Below, in pieces: positions 1-7,282 of a stretch of 10,107 nt of DNA. Location: positions 1 through 10,107 of the forward strand of contig JALTDI010000101.1 of the NCBI GenBank assembly GCA_027074255.1, given 5' to 3'. The notes under the pieces were generated by a model. That model ran no database searches, was not told where the DNA came from, and saw nothing but the letters and a program-made list of their open reading frames with translations. Within the stretch, counting starts at the first letter, position 1; every line of letters begins with the position of its first letter. Both the position numbers and the translations under genes were made by a program. The stretch comes from Desulfurellales bacterium. Lineage in GTDB: Bacteria; Campylobacterota_A; Desulfurellia; Desulfurellales; Hippeaceae.

Positions 1-444
1 CCATTCAACAGGCACCTGAGGAAGCAGCAGGCCGCTATTTGCCCCGCAGACAATAAAAAGACCGTCTCTGCCTATCTTTATTTGACGATTATAATCCTTA
101 TGCTTGTCCAATAAAATCATGGGTGATAGAACCGTTACCTCTACTGTCACTCGGCTTAACTCGTCCTTGCTTAACGGCACAAAACGCGGGTCTGAAAATG
201 CCGCCGATATAGCTGATGAAATGACAGCATCAATTAAAGGTTCATAGGCTAACGGATAGCCTATGCATCCCCTCAGCCTTTTATCCGGATACGTATTTAA
301 AGTAACAAACACACCCCGTTTTTCTTCAAACATCGAAGGATAATCATCAGGCCTTTCCATTACTTTTTTTGTATCGAAATAAACCTCTATGGCTTTTCTC
401 GCAAGATTTACAAGATATCTGCCGTCATTTAAATCAATATCCAT
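1..444 (-). CDS. AMMECR1-domain protein, 3' end cut off by the window edge
   Basis: The visible 148 residues carry the hallmark LRGCIG motif at residues 57-62, followed by a conserved AAFSDPRF stretch (81-88), IGRDGLF (124-130) and the LLPQVPVEW segment (140-148). These match the AMMECR1 family (human AMMECR1, archaeal homologues such as PH0010). Full-length relatives are about 180-200 residues, so some 30-50 C-terminal residues lie outside the window. The ATG at 444 is preceded by GAGGAG with a 7-nt spacer. It lies 18 nt after the ileS stop and is probably cotranscribed with it. The family's biochemical activity is not established. In many prokaryotes it occurs with a Memo-like protein and a radical SAM enzyme (the AmmeMemoRadiSam set), and whether those partners follow here cannot be seen. 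No signal peptide is visible, so it is probably cytoplasmic. Family assignment is firm; function is unknown. Confidence 0.92.
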   Translation of the reverse strand, partial: MDIDLNDGRYLVNLARKAIEVYFDTKKVMERPDDYPSMFEEKRGVFVTLNTYPDKRLRGCIGYPLAYEPLIDAVISSAISAAFSDPRFVPLSKDELSRVTVEVTVLSPMILLDKHKDYNRQIKIGRDGLFIVCGANSGLLLPQVPVEW

Positions 445-462
445 ACAAGCACTCCTCAATTT

Positions 463-3243
463 TCAGTGGATTACCCCGTAGCACCTTTTGCATATGTTCT
501 CATTTTTATCGTTTTTACCTACACTTTCGTCAAATTTCCAGCACCTTTCACATTTCTCACCCTTGGCCTTGACAACATAAACCCTGATTTTTCTATCCTC
601 ATCAAAATACGATTCAAGATAATCGTCAGCCTTACCCGTATAAAAATGCGAAACTATACAAATATCCGCCAATTCATCGTTATCGACTGCTGCGATAACA
701 TCCCTGAATTTTTCATCATCCGCTTCAACATACAAATCAGCTTCAAGTGAATTGCCTATCAGTTTTTTAGCCCTGGCAAGTTCAAGCGCTTTATCTGTTG
801 CTTCTTTCAAATTTCTAAGAACGCCCCATTTTTCTATCAATTTATCGTTTCTATATTCGTCTTTGAGTCCGATAAATTCCTCCATATGAACACTTTCTTT
901 TGAGCCGTTCATATAAGAATAGGCTTCTTCCGCTGTGAAGGACAGAATAGGCGCCATATAGAACACTATAATTCTCAAAAGCTCGTCCATTGCTGTCTGA
1001 GCCGACAAACGTTTTTTGGAATCTTCACGTTCACAATAGAGTCTGTCTTTTAAAACATCAAGATAGAATGAAGAAAGAATTGTTATGCAAAAATTGGCCA
1101 TATTCCTGTATATAACATGAAAATCATAGTTCTCATAGGCTGTTCTAATCTTTTCTTTGAGCACTTCTGCTTCGGACAAAACCCATCTATCAATCTCTTC
1201 CATATCGTTATATTCAACTTTTTTTAAGCGGTCAAAGCCCTTTAAATTACCCAGCAAAAATCTAATTGTATTCCTTATCTTTCTATAATTGTCAACCAAT
1301 CTTCTCATTATTTCATCGGAAAGCCTTATATCGTCTTTATAATCCGTTGCCGAAACCCATAATCTCAACAATTCCGCCCCATATTTCTTTATGATTTTAT
1401 CGGGTGCTATAACGTTGCCGAATGATTTGCTCATTTTTCTTCCCTTTGCATCAACGACAAAACCGTGGGTCAAAACCGAAAGATACGGTGCCCTGTCCCT
1501 TGTGCCCACAGACTCAAGCAGTGAAGAGTGAAACCATCCCCTATGCTGGTCGCTGCCTTCCAAATACATATCCGCAGGCCATTTAAGTTCTTTCCTTCTT
1601 TTTAAAACGGCTATGTGCGACACACCCGAATCAAACCAAACATCCAGAATATCATCTTCTTTTTCAAAGTCTTTACTTCCGCAGGAACACGTGTATCCTT
1701 CCGGCAGAAAATATTCATTTTCCTTTTCAAACCACACATCGGCGCCCTCTTTTTCCATCTTGTCAGCTACTAAATCAATCAATTTTCTATCATATTGAAC
1801 CTTTCCGCACTTCTTGCATTTAAACAGAGCTATCGGAACACCCCATGCTCTCTGTCTCGATATACACCAATCTGGGCGTGTTTCCATCATAGAATATATT
1901 CTGTTTCTGCCCCACGAGGGAATCCATTTTGTGCTGTCTATCTCCCTCATCGCCCTTTCTCTGAGGCCGTCCTTATCTATCGATATAAACCACTGCTCGG
2001 TTGAACGGAATATTATGGGGCTTTTACATCTCCAGCAGTGCGGATAGGAATGCGAAATCTCTTCTTCTTTGACAAGCATTCCCTTCTTTTTTAAAGTATC
2101 AATAATTAACGGGTTTGCTTCGGTTGTCTTCATACCGCCGAATAACTCTACATTGGATTCAAATCGTCCATCATCATCGACTGGCGAATAAACGGGAAGG
2201 TTATATTTTATACCGACGGCATAGTCATCTTCACCGTGGCCGGGAGCCGTATGAACAAGACCTGTACCGGCTTCAAGGGTTACATGTCCGCCCAAAATTA
2301 TAGGAGATTCTCTGTCGTAGAGAGGGTGTGCAAGTATATAGCCTTCAAGTTTACTTCCCTTAACCTTTTTCATGATGCTATAATTATCTATTGAGAATTT
2401 ATCCATCAATTCATCTACAAGGTCATAGGCAACAAGATAAACTTCTCTTTCCTTTATCTGGACAAAGGCGTATTCAAACTCGGGATTTACACAAACAGCA
2501 AGGTTTGCAGGAATTGTCCATGGGGTTGTTGTCCATATTATAGCAGAAACTGCTTTACCTAAAAAATCCCTATCTTCGCTTGCCAAATCGCTTATGAAAT
2601 CGAACTTGACATAAATTGAGTCGCTTCTATCATCCTGATATTCAACCTCTGCCATAGCCAGTGCGGTTTTACATGAAGGACACCAGTAAACAGGTTTCTT
2701 TTTTTTATACACAAGCCCTTTTTCCACAAATCTTCCCAGCTCCCTTAAAGTATCTGCCTCATAAAGATAATCCATGGTCAAATAAGGGTTATCCCAATCA
2801 CCGAAAACGCCGAGCCTTGAAAATTCGTCCTTTTGTATCTCTATGTATTTTTTTGCGTAATTTCTGCACAGTTTTCTAAATTCAGACCTGCTCATTGATT
2901 CTTTTTTCTTTTTGCCAAGCTCCTTTTCTATATTATGTTCAATAGGCAAACCGTGGCAATCCCACCCCGGCACATAAGGAGAATTATATCCGAACATAGT
3001 TTTGGATTTGACAACTATATCTTTCAAAACCTTGTTTAACACGTGACCCATATGTATATTGCCGTTTGCATAAGGCGGTCCGTCATGCAGAACAAAATTG
3101 TCCTTGTCTGCTCTATCTTGAATTATCTTTTCGTATATCTTGTTTTCCTTCCATCTATAAAGCATCTCAGGCTCTTTTTTGCTTAAATTGGCCTTCATAG
3201 GAAAATCTGTTTCGGGCAAAAGCAAAGTGTCTTTATATGTCAT
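463..3243 (-). CDS. ileS: isoleucyl-tRNA synthetase (IleRS)
   Basis: Class Ia synthetase that charges tRNA-Ile with isoleucine in the cytoplasm and edits valine. The 926 residues are the normal length for the bacterial enzyme. The HIGH-type motif is PYANGNIHMGH at residues 57-67 and the KMSKS loop is at 603-607. The CP1 editing domain between them shows TTTPWTIPAN (238-247) and GTGLVHTAPGHGEDDY (327-342). WCISRQRAWGVP (459-470) and DVWFDSG (534-540) belong to the catalytic core, and a tRNA-binding helical domain follows. The C-terminus ends in a zinc knuckle with C898, C901, C918 and C921. A second Cys set (CKKC at 476-479 and CSC at 519-521) could be another small metal site. The ATG at 3243 overlaps the end of pheT by 11 nt, with an AAGGGGGG Shine-Dalgarno-like run just upstream, so translation is probably coupled to pheT. 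The stop is TGA. No T-box leader exists, since there is no untranslated space. Confidence 0.98.
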   Translation of the reverse strand: MTYKDTLLLPETDFPMKANLSKKEPEMLYRWKENKIYEKIIQDRADKDNFVLHDGPPYANGNIHMGHVLNKVLKDIVVKSKTMFGYNSPYVPGWDCHGLPIEHNIEKELGKKKKESMSRSEFRKLCRNYAKKYIEIQKDEFSRLGVFGDWDNPYLTMDYLYEADTLRELGRFVEKGLVYKKKKPVYWCPSCKTALAMAEVEYQDDRSDSIYVKFDFISDLASEDRDFLGKAVSAIIWTTTPWTIPANLAVCVNPEFEYAFVQIKEREVYLVAYDLVDELMDKFSIDNYSIMKKVKGSKLEGYILAHPLYDRESPIILGGHVTLEAGTGLVHTAPGHGEDDYAVGIKYNLPVYSPVDDDGRFESNVELFGGMKTTEANPLIIDTLKKKGMLVKEEEISHSYPHCWRCKSPIIFRSTEQWFISIDKDGLRERAMREIDSTKWIPSWGRNRIYSMMETRPDWCISRQRAWGVPIALFKCKKCGKVQYDRKLIDLVADKMEKEGADVWFEKENEYFLPEGYTCSCGSKDFEKEDDILDVWFDSGVSHIAVLKRRKELKWPADMYLEGSDQHRGWFHSSLLESVGTRDRAPYLSVLTHGFVVDAKGRKMSKSFGNVIAPDKIIKKYGAELLRLWVSATDYKDDIRLSDEIMRRLVDNYRKIRNTIRFLLGNLKGFDRLKKVEYNDMEEIDRWVLSEAEVLKEKIRTAYENYDFHVIYRNMANFCITILSSFYLDVLKDRLYCEREDSKKRLSAQTAMDELLRIIVFYMAPILSFTAEEAYSYMNGSKESVHMEEFIGLKDEYRNDKLIEKWGVLRNLKEATDKALELARAKKLIGNSLEADLYVEADDEKFRDVIAAVDNDELADICIVSHFYTGKADDYLESYFDEDRKIRVYVVKAKGEKCERCWKFDESVGKNDKNENICKRCYGVIH

Positions 3244-5608
3244 ATTCCCCCCTTAAATTAGCATCGAATTGAACCTTCAAAGCACTAAAAATACTGTTTG
3301 TTGCATCCTCTATCTCACTGTCTGTAAATGTTTTTTTATCATTTTTTAACACTATCCTGAAAGCAAGGCTCTTTTTATTTTTATCCCTCAGTTTATCGTA
3401 AATATCAAATAACGCCACTTCATAAACATTACCAAATGATTCTATTACTTTTTTTACATCATCAGCAGGAATATTTTTATCCACAACAATTGCCAAATCC
3501 CTTGCGACCGTAGGAAGTTTCGGCAGTTTTTCGTACATTATCGTACTTTTGAGATTGGATGCAGTGATGTCCAAATCTACCTCACACAACAATATCCTTG
3601 TTTTTTTATCAAATTTCATATCATACTGCTCATACAAATCGGGGTGAAGCTCGCCAATAAAACCGACATCATCTTTACCTATGAAAAGTTCTGCGCTGCG
3701 TCCCGAATGAAGAAAAGCTTTGTTTGATTTTTTATATCCGAATTCGATATTAAAGGTGTGCTCGATAATTTCAGGCACCATCTTTATATCATAAAAATCA
3801 TACGTCCTATCTTTTTCAAACCAATTAAAAGACGCCTCTCCCCACATCAACACGCCGAGATGGTCAAATTCCTTGGAATATTCATTGTCTTTAAAAAATA
3901 CCCTCCCCATCTCAAACAACGCAACGCTCTTTGCATTTTTATTCATATTAAATTTAAGACTATCAAGCAGCCCGCAGGAAAGCGTTGTTCTCATAACATC
4001 CTGTCCCTCTATCAATGGGTTTTTGAGATAGACAAATTCATTTTCCTTATCGTTAAACAAGCGAAGTTTGCCGCTGTCTATAAAAGAGTAGTTGACAACC
4101 TCCATAAAGCCGGTATCAGCAAGTGTCTTTGTTAAAGAATGTTTTATATAATCCACGGGCTTGCTTTGTTTAAATGATGCCTGAACAACAGGTAACGTTG
4201 AGGGAACCTTATCATAACCGACACAACGCGCTACTTCTTCTGCAATATCGGCTTCACATTCTATATCAAATCTATATGTAGGCACGGTAACTTTAAATTT
4301 ATCTATGCTTACCACCTTAGGTTTAAATTCCAGATATTCAAGCGTCTCTTTTATATTTTTCTGCTCAAAGTCGCTTCCTATCAAACTGTTTATGCCGCTG
4401 AAAGAGCACACAAATGATTTTGCTTTAAAATCACTGTTCTTTTTATCTATATAGCCGGAATATATCTTTGCATGAGCATAATTTTCAAGCAAGCACAAAG
4501 CATAGCTGCTCGCCGTTAAACATAAATTGGGGTCAACACCTCTTTCGAATCTATGTGACGACTCGGTATGCAGTTTCAGTTTCCTCGCGGCCAATCTAAC
4601 GCCAACAGGGTTAAAATGCGCACTTTCCAAAGCAATTGTCTTGGTTGAATCGACAACGCTCGAGTCCTCCCCTCCCATCACGCCGGCGATGGCTATGGGG
4701 TTCTTAGCATCTGCTATCACAAGAATGTTTTCGTCAAGTTCATATTCCCTGCCGTCTAATGCGAGAATTTTTTCTTCCCTTTTTGCATTTCTTACCGATA
4801 TATCTCCGTTTAATCTGTTAAAATCAAAGGCATGCATTGGCTGCCCCAATGCCATCAGAACATAATTTGTTATATCCACAACATTGTTAATAGGTCTTAT
4901 GCCGCTTTTTATAAGTCTCGAACGTATAAAAAACGGAGACTCATCAACCTCAACATCAGCCATAAGCAGTGTGTATCTCGGTGCTCCTTCGAAGTTCTCT
5001 ACATCCACGGAAATGTAATTATTTATATTTTTGGAAATAACGGAGAAATTCATCTTAGGATATTTAATGTTCAACTTTGTAAGCGCTCTTATATCCCTTG
5101 CAACGCCGAGAATGCTCAGTGCATCAGCCCTGTTAGGCGTCAATTCTATTTCAATCAGATAATCGTCAAACTCATCTAAATCCGACAGCTTAGTGCCGTT
5201 TTTAAAGTCTTTATCAAGCTTTAATAAACCGGACGATGTATCTTCAAGACCAATTTCAGCCGCAGAAAGCATCATACCCTCGCTGACAAAATCACCGAAT
5301 TCCCTTTTTTTTATGGTAACGCCGCCTGCGATTTTACTGCCCGATACTGCCACGGGGAATTTATCACCAATATCGATACTTGTATCGGATGTCGCTATAT
5401 TCACCAATTTGCCGCCCGTATCAACACTTGTTAGATATAAACCGCCCTTTTTGTCTATCTTTTTTATCTCACCCACGACGCTATCGTACGTTTCAATCTT
5501 ATTTACGCTATCGACTTCCAAACCGGCCATTGTAATTTTATAAGCAAGCTCATCTGCCGATATATCCGTATCTATAAATTCTTTAAGCCATCTATACGAT
5601 ATTCTCAT
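3233..5608 (-). CDS. pheT: phenylalanyl-tRNA synthetase beta subunit
   Basis: Beta chain of the alpha2-beta2 PheRS. It binds tRNA-Phe and hydrolyses mischarged Tyr-tRNA-Phe. The 791 residues fit the bacterial family. In order they show the N-terminal segment starting MRISYRWLKEF, an EMAP/OB-type tRNA-binding domain (about 40-150), the VELTPNRAD-like motif (here ELTPNRAD, 155-162), the B3/4 editing domain with GQPMHAFD (255-262) and GVMGGEDSS (309-317), the SHRFERGVDP signature (351-360), the B5 and catalytic-like core regions, and a C-terminal ferredoxin-fold anticodon-binding domain (about 695-791) beginning near LPTVARDLA. The last residues (GEYDI) extend slightly past the usual LR-rich end because the reading frame runs into the ileS start. 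The ATG at 5608 lies 20 nt after the pheS stop, with a modest GGGGTAGGG ribosome binding site. The stop TAA lies inside the ileS coding sequence. Confidence 0.98.
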   Translation of the reverse strand: MRISYRWLKEFIDTDISADELAYKITMAGLEVDSVNKIETYDSVVGEIKKIDKKGGLYLTSVDTGGKLVNIATSDTSIDIGDKFPVAVSGSKIAGGVTIKKREFGDFVSEGMMLSAAEIGLEDTSSGLLKLDKDFKNGTKLSDLDEFDDYLIEIELTPNRADALSILGVARDIRALTKLNIKYPKMNFSVISKNINNYISVDVENFEGAPRYTLLMADVEVDESPFFIRSRLIKSGIRPINNVVDITNYVLMALGQPMHAFDFNRLNGDISVRNAKREEKILALDGREYELDENILVIADAKNPIAIAGVMGGEDSSVVDSTKTIALESAHFNPVGVRLAARKLKLHTESSHRFERGVDPNLCLTASSYALCLLENYAHAKIYSGYIDKKNSDFKAKSFVCSFSGINSLIGSDFEQKNIKETLEYLEFKPKVVSIDKFKVTVPTYRFDIECEADIAEEVARCVGYDKVPSTLPVVQASFKQSKPVDYIKHSLTKTLADTGFMEVVNYSFIDSGKLRLFNDKENEFVYLKNPLIEGQDVMRTTLSCGLLDSLKFNMNKNAKSVALFEMGRVFFKDNEYSKEFDHLGVLMWGEASFNWFEKDRTYDFYDIKMVPEIIEHTFNIEFGYKKSNKAFLHSGRSAELFIGKDDVGFIGELHPDLYEQYDMKFDKKTRILLCEVDLDITASNLKSTIMYEKLPKLPTVARDLAIVVDKNIPADDVKKVIESFGNVYEVALFDIYDKLRDKNKKSLAFRIVLKNDKKTFTDSEIEDATNSIFSALKVQFDANLRGEYDI

Positions 5609-5628
5609 TGAACCCTACCCCATTTTAA

Positions 5629-6630
5629 CTAAGAAAACTGTTTCAGAAATCTTATATCGTTTTCAAAAAAAAGTTTTATATTATCAATGCCGTGCTTTAA
5701 CATAGCAAATCTTTCCACGCCGAGGCCAAAAGCAAATCCGCTGTACTCTTTCGGGTATTCAACGTTCCTCAAAACATTCGGATGAACCATTCCGCAGCCT
5801 AAAACCTCCAAAAAACCTGTGTGAGAGCAAACCCTGCAGCCCTTACCTTTACAGATGATACAGCCTATATCAACCTCAGCAGATGGCTCTGTGAAAGGAA
5901 AATAGCTTGGTCTGAACCTAACAGGAACATCGCCGAAATACATTCTTAAAAACTCACTCAGCACACCCTTTAAATCTGAAAAATGCACATCCCTATCCAC
6001 CAGCAGCCCTTCAACCTGATGGAACATCGGCGAGTGTGTAATATCAGAATCCCTTCTGTAAACCTTTCCGGGCGATATAAACATAACCGGAGGCTTTTTC
6101 TCTTTCATAACCCTTATTTGAGTGGGTGAGGTATGCGTTCTCAGCAAAACGTTGTCGTTTATGTAAAACGTATCCTGCATATCCCTTGCCGGATGCTCTT
6201 TGGGTATATTAAGCATCTCAAAGTTATACCTATCGTATTCTATCTCGTTACCTGTTTCAACGTCAAAACCCATAGATTTAAATATATCTTCAATCTCTAT
6301 TATAGTCTCGGTTATAGGGTGAATACTCCCGAAGGCAGATTTTCTTGCCGGAAGAGTTATATCAATCGATTCTTTGTCCAAAGATTCTCTTTTTATGGTT
6401 TCGTTAATCTCATCTAACTTTCTCTTGATAGAATTCTCAATATAATTTTTCAGCTGATTTATATTTTTCCCGAATTCCTTTTTCTGTTCGTCCTCAAGAT
6501 AAGACATCTGCTTAAAAAGCTCAGTTACCCTGCCCTTTTTGCCTATGAACGAGGCTTTTATCTGTTTCAAGTCTTCGTGAGTTTTTGCGTCCTTCAATGC
6601 AGCTTCAAATTCCTTTTTTATGTAATACAT
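5629..6630 (-). CDS. pheS: phenylalanyl-tRNA synthetase alpha subunit
   Basis: Catalytic alpha chain of PheRS, a class II synthetase that makes Phe-tRNA-Phe. The 333-residue product has an N-terminal coiled-coil tRNA-binding arm (about 1-85), then the class II core: HPARDMQDTFY (146-156), LLRTHTSPTQIR (162-173), motif 2 GKVYRRDSDITHSPMFHQVEGL (188-209), the Phe-pocket stretch YFPFTEPSAEVD (243-254) and motif 3 SGFAFGLGVERFAML (297-311). C257, C260, C265 and C268 form a small Cys4 insertion that I also recall from Bacillus-type PheS but not E. coli. I chose the ATG at 6630 because GGAGGTGA precedes it directly. An in-frame GTG at 6672 would add 14 residues encoded by the terminator hairpin and its U tract, and those look unlike the PheS N-terminus. 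The upstream terminator probably controls expression by attenuation. Confidence 0.97.
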   Translation of the reverse strand: MYYIKKEFEAALKDAKTHEDLKQIKASFIGKKGRVTELFKQMSYLEDEQKKEFGKNINQLKNYIENSIKRKLDEINETIKRESLDKESIDITLPARKSAFGSIHPITETIIEIEDIFKSMGFDVETGNEIEYDRYNFEMLNIPKEHPARDMQDTFYINDNVLLRTHTSPTQIRVMKEKKPPVMFISPGKVYRRDSDITHSPMFHQVEGLLVDRDVHFSDLKGVLSEFLRMYFGDVPVRFRPSYFPFTEPSAEVDIGCIICKGKGCRVCSHTGFLEVLGCGMVHPNVLRNVEYPKEYSGFAFGLGVERFAMLKHGIDNIKLFFENDIRFLKQFS

Positions 6631-6646
6631 CTCACCTCCGCAAATT

Positions 6647-6690
6647 AAAAAAAATGCGAAAAAATAACTCACGCAGAGTATTTTTTCGCA
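6647..6690 (-). terminator. strong intrinsic terminator between rplT and pheS, probable pheST attenuator
   Basis: On the minus strand a 15-bp stem (arms 6676-6690 and 6655-6670, one bulged base, 5-nt loop TGCGT at 6671-6675) is followed at once by eight T residues (6647-6654). This is a textbook Rho-independent terminator for minus-strand transcription. Only 16 nt separate the T tract from the pheS start codon, and these hold its ribosome binding site, so no promoter fits downstream. pheS, pheT, ileS and the AMMECR1 gene must therefore be read by polymerase passing this site. In E. coli the same rplT-pheS junction holds the pheM leader and a Phe-tRNA-sensing attenuator. The analogous role here is an inference. 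Confidence 0.88.
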
Positions 6691-6713
6691 ACATCAAACA
6701 GCTACATTTTTTT

Positions 6714-7055
6714 CTACTTTATACTCTCAACCAGTTCCCTAAACTCTTCGGGCTGTCTTATAGATAATTCGCTTAAAACCTTTCTGTTCAAAGCAATTCC
6801 TTTTTCTTCCAAAAGATGCATAAATTTACTGTAGCTCAAACCGTATTCCCTGACAGCAGCGTTGATTCTTGTTATCCATAGTCTCCTAAATTCTCTCTTT
6901 TTTACCCTTCTGTCCCTGTATGCATAAGCAAGAGCCCTTCTCACGCTCTCTTCGGCATTTTTATAGGTAGAGTGTCTCCTCTGATAAAAACCCTTTGCCA
7001 GTTTTAATATTTTTTTATGCCTTCTTCTTCTTGTAATACCTGTTCTAACTCTCAA
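6714..7055 (-). CDS. rplT: large ribosomal subunit protein L20
   Basis: L20 binds 23S rRNA early in 50S assembly. In E. coli it also represses translation of its own operon. The 113 residues show the basic N-terminal tail rich in Arg and Lys (RRRRHKKILKLAKGF, 9-23), the core signature YAYRDRR (44-50), KREFRRLWITRINAA (53-67) and GLSYSKFM (72-79), close to the family's usual 115-120 residues. The start is TTG at 7055: an in-frame TAA lies two codons upstream, no ATG fits, and GGGAGG stands 8 nt before it. The product then begins M-RVRTG, in line with the usual M-(A)-RVKRG. It sits 16 nt after rpmI. The UUG start is a weak initiation codon and may help tune expression. The gene ends 24 nt before the terminator stem. 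Confidence 0.97.
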   Translation of the reverse strand: MRVRTGITRRRRHKKILKLAKGFYQRRHSTYKNAEESVRRALAYAYRDRRVKKREFRRLWITRINAAVREYGLSYSKFMHLLEEKGIALNRKVLSELSIRQPEEFRELVESIK

Positions 7056-7071
7056 TTTTTAATCCTCCCGT

Positions 7072-7272
7072 CTATTGATAAGGCATCAATATATTTATTC
7101 TCTTACGGATTCTGCCGGATTTAATGATATCCGGATCTTTTAATCTCCTCTTCCTTTTTCTGTTTTTCGAAGACAGAAGATGGCTGTGTCCACCTTTGTG
7201 AGCTTTTAAATGGCCTTTTGCTGTCCTTGAAAATCTTTTTGCAACTCCTCTTCTTGTTTTAAGCTTCTTCAC
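7072..7272 (-). CDS. rpmI: large ribosomal subunit protein L35
   Basis: Small basic 50S protein of 66 residues. KLKTRRGVAKRF (4-14 region), HSHLLSSKNRKRKRRL (29-44) and the C-terminal RKRINILMPYQ match bacterial L35, which is usually 64-66 residues. The start is GTG at 7272, with GGAGG 5 nt upstream. A longer in-frame reading that extends into infC adds residues unlike L35, and an adjacent TTG at 7275 lies too close to the ribosome binding site. The whole 10-nt gap after infC is taken up by this ribosome binding site. Its place between infC and rplT is the standard bacterial order. In E. coli L20 represses this gene through an RNA fold upstream. I cannot identify such a fold here. Confidence 0.96.
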   Translation of the reverse strand: MKKLKTRRGVAKRFSRTAKGHLKAHKGGHSHLLSSKNRKRKRRLKDPDIIKSGRIRKRINILMPYQ

Positions 7273-7282
7273 CAAACCCTCC

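Noticed and set aside
6631..6672. In-frame GTG at 6672 giving PheS a 14-residue N-terminal extension rich in Phe
   Set aside because: The extra residues are encoded by the terminator 3' arm and T tract; the ATG at 6630 has an ideal GGAGGTGA site and gives the usual PheS N-terminus.
6718..6746. Possible pheST promoter with -10-like TATAAA at the end of rplT
   Set aside because: At a 17-nt spacing the -35 position reads GAGTTT, with almost no match to TTGACA; an AT-rich coincidence in coding sequence is more likely.
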